From Flavobacterium resistens (GTDB taxonomy: Bacteria > Bacteroidota > Bacteroidia > Flavobacteriales > Flavobacteriaceae), in assembly GCF_900182645.1 (NCBI RefSeq), contig NZ_FXTA01000002.1:620001-684000 (forward strand): a DNA stretch of 64,000 nucleotides, written 5' to 3'. The notes beneath the pieces are model-generated. The model saw only the letters and a program-made list of their open reading frames with translations, searched no databases and was not told the DNA's origin. Numbering within the stretch: the first letter of the stretch is position 1; every line of letters begins with the position of its first letter. Below, piece by piece: positions 16,113-23,079 of this stretch. The translations under genes were made by a program, and so were the position numbers.

Positions 16113-18203
16113 ATGGAAAGTTTTAGAACAGAAATAGAAAATCCGGTAGTTCAGAAGGAGATTATCGAATTAGAAAAAAAGATTCACTTATTCCGTGGAG
16201 GAAAAATTGATGATGAGCGTTTTCGTAGTCTTCGTTTAGCGCGTGGAATCTACGGTCAGCGCCAAGAAGGTGTTCAGATGATTCGTATCAAATTGCCTTA
16301 TGGAAAAGTAACCAGCGAACAATTAGTGCGTATCACACAAGTCTCTGATGAATATTCTACAGGACGTTTGCATATTACAACGCGTCAGGATATTCAGATC
16401 CACTATGTGAGTTTAGACCGAACACCAGAACTTTGGGCAGATTTGGCTAAAGACGATATTACACTTCGTGAAGCTTGTGGAAACACCGTTAGAAATATTA
16501 CAGGAAGCGAATTGGCTGGAGTTGACGTAAACGAACCATTTGATGTTTCGCCTTATGCACACGGACTTTTTCAATATTTGTTGAGAAACCCAATCTGTCA
16601 GGAAATGGGACGTAAATTCAAAATTTCGTTCTCTTCTTCAGACGAAGATACCGCTTTGAGTTATTTACACGATTTAGGATTTATTCCGAAAATTAAAGAC
16701 GGACAAAAAGGTTTCAAAATCATGTTTGGAGGAGGTTTAGGATCTCAGCCAGCACATGCTGAATTACTTTCAGAATTCGTTCCAGTAAACGAAATCATTC
16801 CAACAGCAGAAGGAATCATTCGTATTTTCGACAGATACGGAGAACGTGCCAAAAGAATGAAAGCGCGTATGAAATTCTTAATCAAAGAAATGGGAAGAGA
16901 TGTTTTCCTTGATTTGGTTGAACAAGAGAAAAAAGCTATCGCTTTTGAAACCTACGAAATTGACACAACCGCTTTTGATGGTCCAATTACAGAGCCAATA
17001 TTAGAAGTTCCACAAGTTACAATCGAAGATACAAAAGCTTATGAAGCGTGGAAAAATTCGAATGTAATCAAGCAGAAACAAGACGGTTATTATGCTATCG
17101 GAATCAAAGTTTTATTAGGAGATTTTTATACTGATAAAGCGAGATTACTAGCCGCTTTAATTAAGAATTACGGAGCAAATGAATTACGTTTTTCATTGCG
17201 TCAAAATATTGTAATACGTCACATAAAAGAAGAGAATTTACCATTCTTTTATCAAGAATTAGCGAAGTTGGATTTTGTTCAACTAGGATATAATTCAGTT
17301 GGAGATATTACGGCATGTCCGGGTACTGATACTTGTAATTTGGGGATTGCAAGTAGTACCGGTATTGCAGAAGAATTAGAAAGAGTTTTAACGGCAGAAT
17401 ATCCTCAGTATTTAAACAATCGCGAAATCGAAATTAAAATTTCAGGTTGTATGAATGCCTGCGGACAGCATAATATGTCTGCCATTGGATTCCAGGGAAT
17501 GTCTATCAACTCAGGAAAACTAGTTGCTCCGGCTTTGCAAGTATTATTAGGAGGAGGAAGATTAGGAAATGGAGCAGGACGTTTTGCTGATAAAGTAATT
17601 AAAGTACCGAGTCGTAGAGGTCCTGATGCATTGCGTACCATCTTAAATGATTTTGATACTAACGGAAGCGGACAAAAATTCCTTGATTATTATGATACAA
17701 AAGGAGAAAAATATTTCTACGAAATCTTAAAACCTTATGCAGATGTTACCAATTTAACAGAAGCAGATTTTGTGGATTGGGGTAATGCAGACAACTATGT
17801 AAAAGCAGTTGGAGTTGGAGAATGTGCTGGAGTTGTGATCGATTTAGTAGCGACTTTATTATTCGAAGCTAAAGAAAAATTAATCTTGGCTCAGGAATCT
17901 TTCGACGAGAAAAAATGGTCAGATGCAATCTATCACGCTTATGCTGGATTTGTAAATGGTGCAAAAGCATTGTTGTTGTCAGAAAATCAAAAAACAAATC
18001 ACCACGCAGGAATTGTAGACTTGTTTGATACTGTTTTTGTTGAAAATAATAAAATCGAATTAAACTCAACTTTTAAAGACTTGGTTTACCAAATCAATAA
18101 AAACGAACCATCAGAAGCTTTCGCTAAAGATTACATTGCTCAGGCAGTCGTTTTCTTTGATAAAATCGAAACTTTCAGAGCTCAGGAATTAGAAAATGCT
18201 TAA
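16113..18203 (+). CDS. Siroheme sulfite/nitrite reductase with C-terminal HEPN-like domain
   Basis: 696 residues. Residues 1 to about 560 form the siroheme/4Fe-4S ferredoxin-type sulfite/nitrite reductase; the cluster cysteines are C402, C408 (ACPGTDTCN) and C446, C450 (SGCMNACG). A GECAGVV linker leads to an all-helical tail of about 120 residues (574-696) resembling HEPN domains (AKEKLILAQESF, WSDAIYHAYAGF). The RNase motif R-x4-6-H of toxin-type HEPN proteins is not evident, so a structural or nucleotide-binding role is more likely. Six-electron reduction of sulfite to sulfide is inferred from the operon; nitrite reduction is the alternative. Overlaps cobA by 8 bases. Confidence 0.88.
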   Translation: MESFRTEIENPVVQKEIIELEKKIHLFRGGKIDDERFRSLRLARGIYGQRQEGVQMIRIKLPYGKVTSEQLVRITQVSDEYSTGRLHITTRQDIQIHYVSLDRTPELWADLAKDDITLREACGNTVRNITGSELAGVDVNEPFDVSPYAHGLFQYLLRNPICQEMGRKFKISFSSSDEDTALSYLHDLGFIPKIKDGQKGFKIMFGGGLGSQPAHAELLSEFVPVNEIIPTAEGIIRIFDRYGERAKRMKARMKFLIKEMGRDVFLDLVEQEKKAIAFETYEIDTTAFDGPITEPILEVPQVTIEDTKAYEAWKNSNVIKQKQDGYYAIGIKVLLGDFYTDKARLLAALIKNYGANELRFSLRQNIVIRHIKEENLPFFYQELAKLDFVQLGYNSVGDITACPGTDTCNLGIASSTGIAEELERVLTAEYPQYLNNREIEIKISGCMNACGQHNMSAIGFQGMSINSGKLVAPALQVLLGGGRLGNGAGRFADKVIKVPSRRGPDALRTILNDFDTNGSGQKFLDYYDTKGEKYFYEILKPYADVTNLTEADFVDWGNADNYVKAVGVGECAGVVIDLVATLLFEAKEKLILAQESFDEKKWSDAIYHAYAGFVNGAKALLLSENQKTNHHAGIVDLFDTVFVENNKIELNSTFKDLVYQINKNEPSEAFAKDYIAQAVVFFDKIETFRAQELENA

Positions 18204-18969
18204 TATAAAACCCAAAATAACTTTAGTCGGTGCAGGTCCGGGCGATCCCGATTTACTTACGCTGAAAGCTGTAAAAGCATTGGCTGAAGCTAATGTGGTT
18301 TTATACGACGCTTTGGCCAATGAAGAAATTTTGGATTACGCACCAAAAAATGCCATCCGAATTTTTGTTGGAAAACGAATTGGAAATCATGCCTATACGC
18401 AGGATCAAATCAATCAATTGATTGTTGATAATGCTTTGACTTACGGAAATGTAGTAAGATTAAAAGGCGGAGATCCATTCATTTTTGGAAGAGGAGGAGA
18501 AGAAATTGATTTTGCAGAAAGTTTCGGAATAGAAACAATCGTAGTTCCAGGAATTTCATCTGTAGTTGCCGTTCCTGCAAGTCAGGGAATTTCGATTACA
18601 AAACGCGGCGTTTCAGAAAGCTTTTGGGTAATAACAGGAACAACATCGGATAGAAAATTATCGTCAGACGTAGCTTTAGCTGCACAATCTTCTGCAACAG
18701 TTGTGATTTTGATGGGAATGCACAAATTACCTCAAATCATCGATTTGTTTCAAAAAGAAGATAAAGGAAATTTACCTGTAGCAATCATCCAAAACGGAAC
18801 AACAGCAGAAGAAAAAGTTGGAGTTGGAACTGTAGATTCGATTTTAAATATTGTAAAAGAAAAAGATTTAGGTTCACCAGCCATTATTGTTTTAGGCGAA
18901 GTTGTAAGAGAAAGCAATAAACTAAAAGGATTTTACGAAGAATTTCTATCAAAAGAAATCTCTCGATAA
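18196..18969 (+). CDS. cobA: Uroporphyrinogen-III C-methyltransferase
   Basis: 257-residue SUMT with the family motifs GAGPGDPDLLTLKA near the start, VRLKGGDPFIFGRGGEE in the middle and the PGISSVVAVPA loop. It methylates uroporphyrinogen III twice to precorrin-2, the first step to siroheme. Start overlaps the sulfite reductase stop by 8 bases, so translation is coupled to the enzyme that consumes siroheme. Not fused to a CysG N-domain; that part is the separate gene at 19108. Confidence 0.95.
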   Translation: MLNIKPKITLVGAGPGDPDLLTLKAVKALAEANVVLYDALANEEILDYAPKNAIRIFVGKRIGNHAYTQDQINQLIVDNALTYGNVVRLKGGDPFIFGRGGEEIDFAESFGIETIVVPGISSVVAVPASQGISITKRGVSESFWVITGTTSDRKLSSDVALAAQSSATVVILMGMHKLPQIIDLFQKEDKGNLPVAIIQNGTTAEEKVGVGTVDSILNIVKEKDLGSPAIIVLGEVVRESNKLKGFYEEFLSKEISR

Positions 18970-19058
18970 AGTTCCGAAGGAACGATTCATATTGTAGCGT
19001 CGGGTTTTAACCAGATGGACGTGCGGCAATGACGTTGGATTTTAACCCAATTTTGCCA
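18970..19058. repeat. GTTCC-gaa-GGAAC repeat element
   Basis: Directly after the cobA stop: a GTTCCGAAGGAACG hairpin, then CGGGTTTTAACC and a second unit TTGGATTTTAACCCAA set within GGCAA...TTGCC. The nested inverted repeats and its unlike-coding composition mark an intergenic repeat element rather than a terminator; no T-run follows. Related sequences are, from memory, widespread in Bacteroidetes genomes. Confidence 0.5.
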
Positions 19059-19107
19059 AAGACAATAGAAAAATCATCTAATTTTGTTTAGATGAAATTA
19101 AATTAAA

Positions 19108-19689
19108 ATGGAACAAAACGAATTATATCCCATATTCTTAAAACTTCACAATTTGAACGTTTTAATTGTGGGCGGAGGAAATGTAGGATTGGAGAAACTT
19201 TCTTTTTTGCTAAAGTCGAGTCCAAATGCAAATGTTGAGGTCGTAGCGCCAGATTTTCATTTAGAAATCAAAGTTTTAGCCGAAAATCATCCTTCAATTA
19301 AATTGACGGAAGCGAAGTTCAAAAAGAAAATGCTCAAAAAACGGCATATGGTAATTGCATGCACAGACGATTTGAAAGTGAACAAAAGAGTTTACGAATT
19401 GTCGAGAAAACGTTATTTGATTTGCAATATCGCCGATACGCCAGATTTATGTGATTATTATTTAGGCGGAATCGTAACGAAAGGGAATGTAAAAATCGCC
19501 ATTTCAACCAACGGAAAATCACCGACAACAGCAAAGAGATTGCGTGAGTTTTTTGAAGAAGTAATTCCGGAGGATATCAATCAGATGGTTGAGAACCTAA
19601 ACCAATACAGAAAAACCTTAAAAGGTAATTTTGAAGATAAAGTAAAGAAGATGAACGAAATAACAGCTTCTTTGAAAAATAAAGAGTAG
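19108..19689 (+). CDS. Precorrin-2 dehydrogenase / sirohydrochlorin ferrochelatase (Met8/CysG-N type)
   Basis: 193 residues. Rossmann motif VGGGNVGLEKL near residue 20, then the NAD-linked catalytic region and STNGKSPTTAKRLREFFEE typical of Met8 and the CysG N-terminus. It oxidises precorrin-2 to sirohydrochlorin and may insert iron to give siroheme for the sulfite reductase encoded upstream. Whether ferrochelatase activity is present cannot be told from the sequence. Same strand and operon context as cobA. Confidence 0.88.
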   Translation: MEQNELYPIFLKLHNLNVLIVGGGNVGLEKLSFLLKSSPNANVEVVAPDFHLEIKVLAENHPSIKLTEAKFKKKMLKKRHMVIACTDDLKVNKRVYELSRKRYLICNIADTPDLCDYYLGGIVTKGNVKIAISTNGKSPTTAKRLREFFEEVIPEDINQMVENLNQYRKTLKGNFEDKVKKMNEITASLKNKE

Positions 19690-19785
19690 CATATCAGAGA
19701 AATGAATAATGATAAAAATCATTGTTAGTAGAATAAATTATTCGTTTCTTTGTATTATTAAGAATGATTATAAACAACAACCATA

Positions 19786-20838
19786 ATGATTAAAACAGAT
19801 ATACTTATAATTGGAGCAGGCCCAACAGGTTTATTTGCCGTTTTCGAGGCAGGATTATTAAAATTAAAATGTCACATTTTAGATGCTTTGCCTCAACCAG
19901 GAGGACAGCTTTCAGAATTATATCCTAAGAAACCTATTTATGATATTCCAGGTTTTCCAGAAGTTTTAGCCGGAGATTTAGTTGATGGTTTAATGGAGCA
20001 AATTAAACAGTTTGAGCCAGGATTTACTTTAGGAGAACGTGCTGAAACAGTTGAAAAGCAAGAAGATGGATCTTTCATCGTAACTTCAAATAAAGGAACT
20101 AAATTTCACGCACCTGTAATAGCAATCGCTGGAGGTTTAGGAAGTTTTGAGCCTCGTAAGCCACTTATCGAAGATATCGAGTTTTATGAAGATAAAGGAG
20201 TAAAATACTTCATCAAAAATCCTGAGAAATTCAGAGATAAAAGAGTTGTAATTGCAGGAGGAGGAGATTCAGCTTTAGACTGGAGTATTTTCTTGGCAAA
20301 TGTAGCTTCAGAAGTAACTTTAATTCACAGAAGAAACGAATTTAGAGGCGCTTTAGATTCTGTAGAAAAAGTACAGGAATTAAAAACAGCTGGAAAAATT
20401 AAATTAATTACACCAGCAGAAGTTATCGGAATCAATGGTGCAGAGCACGTTGAATCATTAGATATCGAAGAAAACGGAGCGCACCGTAAAATCGAATGTG
20501 ATTATTTCATTCCACTTTTCGGATTAACGCCAAAATTAGGCCCAATCGGCGACTGGGGATTAGAAATCGAGAAAAATGCCATCAAAGTAAACAATGCATT
20601 AGATTACCAAACGAATATTCCAGGAATCTTTGCTATTGGAGACGTAAACACATATCCAGGGAAATTAAAGTTAATCCTTTGCGGTTTCCACGAAGCAACT
20701 TTAATGTGCCAGGCTGCATACGGAATCATCAATCCAGGTAAAAAATACGTATTAAAATATACAACAGTTTCTGGTGTAGATGGTTTCGACGGAACTCGTA
20801 AAGAAGCACCAAAAGCGGTTGTGAAAGCGATTGTTTAA
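19786..20838 (+). CDS. Ferredoxin-NADP+ reductase, thioredoxin-reductase-like
   Basis: 350-residue two-dinucleotide-domain flavoprotein. FAD motif IGAGPTGLFAVFEAG at the N-terminus, the NADPH motif AGGGDSALDWS in the middle and the late GIFAIGDVNTYPGKLKL. No redox-active CxxC, so it is not a thioredoxin reductase; it resembles the YumC/TrxR-like FNR group. Being last in the sulfate-assimilation operon, it probably supplies reduced ferredoxin to the sulfite reductase, although no ferredoxin gene is next to it. A weak terminator follows at 20889-20918. Confidence 0.9.
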   Translation: MIKTDILIIGAGPTGLFAVFEAGLLKLKCHILDALPQPGGQLSELYPKKPIYDIPGFPEVLAGDLVDGLMEQIKQFEPGFTLGERAETVEKQEDGSFIVTSNKGTKFHAPVIAIAGGLGSFEPRKPLIEDIEFYEDKGVKYFIKNPEKFRDKRVVIAGGGDSALDWSIFLANVASEVTLIHRRNEFRGALDSVEKVQELKTAGKIKLITPAEVIGINGAEHVESLDIEENGAHRKIECDYFIPLFGLTPKLGPIGDWGLEIEKNAIKVNNALDYQTNIPGIFAIGDVNTYPGKLKLILCGFHEATLMCQAAYGIINPGKKYVLKYTTVSGVDGFDGTRKEAPKAVVKAIV

Positions 20839-20991
20839 TCTGAGGTGCTGAGGTTCTAAGGGACTAAGCTGCTAAGGTTTTTATATAGAAGCTCAAACTT
20901 TTAGTTTGGGCTTTTTTATTGAACCAAATTTTAAACTTAGTTCCTTCAAAAAAACCTTAGAACCTTAGCACCTAAGTACCTCAGAACCTTA
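20839..20991. repeat. Inverted pair of CTTAG-type degenerate repeat runs around a terminator
   Basis: 20839-20880 (tctgaggtgctgagg, ttctaaggg, actaagctgctaagg) is the reverse-complement style of 20953-20991 (aaccttagaacc, ttagcacctaag, tacctcagaacc). Both are made of seven-to-eight-base CTTAG/CCTAAG words. The operon terminator lies between them. Confidence 0.6.
20889..20918 (+). terminator. Intrinsic terminator of the sulfate-assimilation operon
   Basis: AAGCTCAAAC pairs with GTTTGGGCTT (one G-U pair) and is followed by TTTTTTATT. Confidence 0.75.
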
Positions 20992-21004
20992 CAAAAAAAA
21001 ACAT

Positions 21005-21035
21005 TTGCAAATCGAAACCCTATTTCATACCTTTG
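21005..21035 (+). promoter_or_regulatory. Promoter of the metH riboswitch operon
   Basis: TTG at 21005-21007, 20-base spacer and a perfect -7 box TACCTTTG at 21028-21035. The aptamer begins 24 bases later. Confidence 0.65.
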
Positions 21036-21058
21036 CACTGTTCTTAAAATTATTGTCA

Positions 21059-21171
21059 GTTATCACGAAAGGCGGAGGGATAGACCCGATGAAACCTTAG
21101 CAACCCTTTATCATAAAGAAGGTGCTAAATTCTACTTTATACGACATTTTCCAGTATTAAAGATAGATAAC
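21059..21171 (+). ncRNA. SAM riboswitch (S-box / SAM-I type), metH copy
   Basis: Closing stem GTTATC (21059-21064) with GATAAC (21166-21171); conserved cores GGCGGAGGGAT, AGACCCGATGAAA, CTTAGCAACCC and AAGGTGCTAAATTC. It is closely similar to the copy at 3656. The leader to the metH start is about 320 bases and contains a repeat element (21279-21348) in antisense orientation, so the expression platform may be displaced or be built from repeat sequence. Confidence 0.92.
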
Positions 21172-21278
21172 ACAAATACATACTCGTATTTCTCAAAACT
21201 TTTCCAGACAACATACAATATTTACTGAAACAGATTCTGTATCAGGAGCGAATCATTGGTGCATTTTTGCCGTCAATA

Positions 21279-21348
21279 GTTCCCGCTTTACGTTGCAATC
21301 ATTTTATCCGCCGCGGCGGACAAAATGATTTCCACTTCAATCGGGGCT
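21279..21348 (-). repeat. Conserved-end hairpin repeat, copy B
   Basis: Read on the minus strand it starts AGCCCCGATTGAAGTGG and ends TTGCAACGTAAAGCGGGAA. The core is a long palindrome centred on TCCGCCGCGGCGGA (21307-21320) with flanking ATTTT/AAAAT arms, strikingly GC-rich for this genome. Ends match copy A (34070-34148) and copy C (22880-22985), while the core hairpins are unrelated. It lies inside the leader of the riboswitch-controlled metH operon. Confidence 0.7.
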
Positions 21349-21429
21349 AATGAGTCAGCAATAGTACACTTTTGGAATTAATGTGAATAAAAAATATCGA
21401 AGGTTAAACTTCACAATCATAATAAAAAA

Positions 21430-21481
21430 AAACTTAGCATCTTAGCCCCGATGGCTATCGGATAGATCTTAGAAGCTAAAA
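21430..21481. repeat. CTTAG-type repeat run with collapsed repeat remnant
   Basis: aacttagcatcttag, then AGCCCCGAT-ggct-ATCGGATAG, then atcttagaagc. The middle carries both ends of the conserved-end repeat family with no core, as if the hairpin had been lost. It ends nine bases before the start codon of the homocysteine methyltransferase gene. Confidence 0.45.
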
Positions 21482-21490
21482 CAAAAGAAC

Positions 21491-22495
21491 ATGGCAATTA
21501 CGATAAAAGAAGCAATAAAAAAAAATATCCTAATCCTAGATGGAGCAATGGGAACAATGTTGCAACGCTATAATTTCTCAGAAGAAGATTTCAGAGGAGA
21601 GCGTTTCAAAGATTTCCCACATCCGTTAAAAGGAAACAACGATTTACTATCCCTAACACAACCACAAGCAATCCGCGATGTACATGCCGCTTATTATGAA
21701 GCAGGCGCTGACATTGTAGAAACCAATACCTTCTCAGGAACGACAATCGGTATGGCCGATTATCACATGGAAGATTTGGTTTACGAGTTAAACTATGAAT
21801 CGGCAAAAATCGCAAGACAAGTAGCCGATGAGTTTACCGCAAAAAATCCGGAAAAGCCTCGTTTCGTAGCCGGTTCAATCGGACCGACAAACCGTACAGC
21901 AAGTATGTCGCCAGATGTAAACGATCCGGGTTATAGAGCCGTAACGTTTGACGATTTACGAATTGCGTACAAACAACAAGCAGAAGCTTTAATGGATGGT
22001 GGCTGTGATTTGCTTTTAGTAGAAACGATCTTTGATACATTAAATGCAAAAGCAGCACTTTTTGCGATCGAAGAAGTAAAAGAAGAACGCAACATCGATA
22101 TTCCAATCATGGTTTCAGGAACGATTACAGATGCATCGGGAAGAACACTTTCTGGACAGACTGTTGAAGCGTTTTTGATTTCAGTTTCGCATATTCCATT
22201 ATTAAGTGTTGGATTCAATTGCGCCCTTGGTGCCGATTTGCTGAAACCGTATTTAAAAACATTAGCACATAACACAAGTTTTAATGTTTCGGCGCATCCA
22301 AATGCAGGATTGCCAAATGCTTTCGGACAATATGATGAAACGCCAGAACAAACTCAAGCCTTCATTAAAGAATATTTAGATGATAATTTGATTAATATCA
22401 TTGGCGGATGTTGCGGAACAACTCCAGATCATATTAGATTAATGGCTGAGGTTGCGAAGGATTATAAGCCGAGGATTGCGCCGGTTATTGCGTAA
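21491..22495 (+). CDS. metH: Methionine synthase, homocysteine-binding half (split MetH, part 1)
   Basis: 334 residues equal to the N-terminal homocysteine S-methyltransferase module of Met[13 protein letters not shown] at the start and zinc ligands C244 (VGFNCALGA), C307 and C308 ([10 protein letters not shown]). The folate, cobalamin and activation modules are in a separate gene at 23080-25755. Together they should make the full cobalamin-dependent enzyme that methylates homocysteine to methionine. Ends with a normal stop, and a small lipoprotein gene lies between the halves. A split metH is, as far as I recall, common in this group of bacteria rather than a frameshift. Confidence 0.92.
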   Translation: MAITIKEAIKKNILILDGAMGTMLQRYNFSEEDFRGERFKDFPHPLKGNNDLLSLTQPQAIRDVHAAYYEAGADIVETNTFSGTTIGMADYHMEDLVYELNYESAKIARQVADEFTAKNPEKPRFVAGSIGPTNRTASMSPDVNDPGYRAVTFDDLRIAYKQQAEALMDGGCDLLLVETIFDTLNAKAALFAIEEVKEERNIDIPIMVSGTITDASGRTLSGQTVEAFLISVSHIPLLSVGFNCALGADLLKPYLKTLAHNTSFNVSAHPNAGLPNAFGQYDETPEQTQAFIKEYLDDNLINIIGGCCGTTPDHIRLMAEVAKDYKPRIAPVIA

Positions 22496-22498
22496 CTC

Positions 22499-22840
22499 AT
22501 GATGAGTTTTTCAATAAAGAACAAGAAGATTTTGTTTCTTATTAGTTTGATGCTTGTTAGCTGTAATTACACAACTAATACAGTTTTTCAGAAAAGCATT
22601 AAATGTGAAGATTGTTTAGTTACAAAAGAAGAAACAGCAGTTGGAATAGCAGAACCAATTTTATTTGAATCATATGGTAAAGATCAAATAGAAGATCAAA
22701 GACCTTACAAAGTAACAATAGAAAATGATTCTATTTGGCATATTGAAGGGACTTTTAATAGTATTGGTTTTGGAGGTGTTTTTGATATTAAAATTTCTGC
22801 AAAAAACGGTAAAGTTCTTTACATGATGCATGGAAAGTAG
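22499..22840 (+). CDS. Small lipoprotein resembling NTF2-fold immunity proteins
   Basis: 113 residues with a lipoprotein signal (lipobox LVSC, C22), so likely membrane-anchored. The C-terminal part (RPYKVTIENDSIWHIEGTF, GGVFDIKISAKNGKVLYMMHGK) resembles the YbbC/YhhH type NTF2-fold immunity family (PF15631-like), recognised by pattern only. Starts at one of two tandem ATGs (22499 or 22502) only 3 bases after the metH part-1 stop, so it is co-transcribed with a housekeeping gene. No toxin is visible nearby. Its presence between the two halves of metH looks like a later insertion. Confidence 0.6.
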   Translation: MMSFSIKNKKILFLISLMLVSCNYTTNTVFQKSIKCEDCLVTKEETAVGIAEPILFESYGKDQIEDQRPYKVTIENDSIWHIEGTFNSIGFGGVFDIKISAKNGKVLYMMHGK

Positions 22841-22879
22841 AAAGGTGATTGAAAAGTAAAATAAAATAAATCGTCTTGT

Positions 22880-22985
22880 GAACCCGAGTTTGCGTGAGGG
22901 ATAGAAGTGAAAAGCCCACAGCCTGACGAAGGAAGAGCGAGGACTTGTAACGGATAGCCCGGTTCGCCGCGGCGAAACACGCCCA
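22880..22985 (+). repeat. Conserved-end hairpin repeat, copy C
   Basis: Core runs from GCGTGAGGGATAGAAGTG (about 22892) to GGACTTGTAACGGATAGC (about 22941-22958), with GAACCCG before and CCCGGTTC after giving an outer stem, then the perfect palindrome TTCGCCGCGGCGAA (22963-22976). TTGTAACGGATAGC matches the end of copy B and ATAGAAG the start of copy A, so it is the same family with a different middle. It occupies most of the gap before metH part 2. Confidence 0.65.
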
Positions 22986-23034
22986 AAATATTAAAAAGAT
23001 TATAGGTTTAGAAACCTAAAAATATAGAATAAAA

Positions 23035-23077
23035 AACTTAGAACCTTAGTATCTCAGGATCTTAGTAACTTAGAAAG
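23035..23077 (+). repeat. CTTAG-type degenerate repeat run before metH part 2
   Basis: aacttagaacc, ttagtatctcagg, atcttagtaac, ttagaaag: same word family as at 20839-20991 and 59635-59675. It abuts the start codon at 23080, so it forms the ribosome-binding region. Confidence 0.55.
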
Positions 23078-23079
23078 AA

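Noticed and set aside
16113..18203. HEPN tail as an RNase toxin
   Set aside because: The R-x4-6-H catalytic motif was not found, and the domain is fused to a housekeeping reductase with no antitoxin partner.
21241..21350. Extension of the SAM aptamer into the repeat element
   Set aside because: The aptamer closes at 21171 with its own stem; the later GC-rich palindrome belongs to the repeat family found elsewhere.
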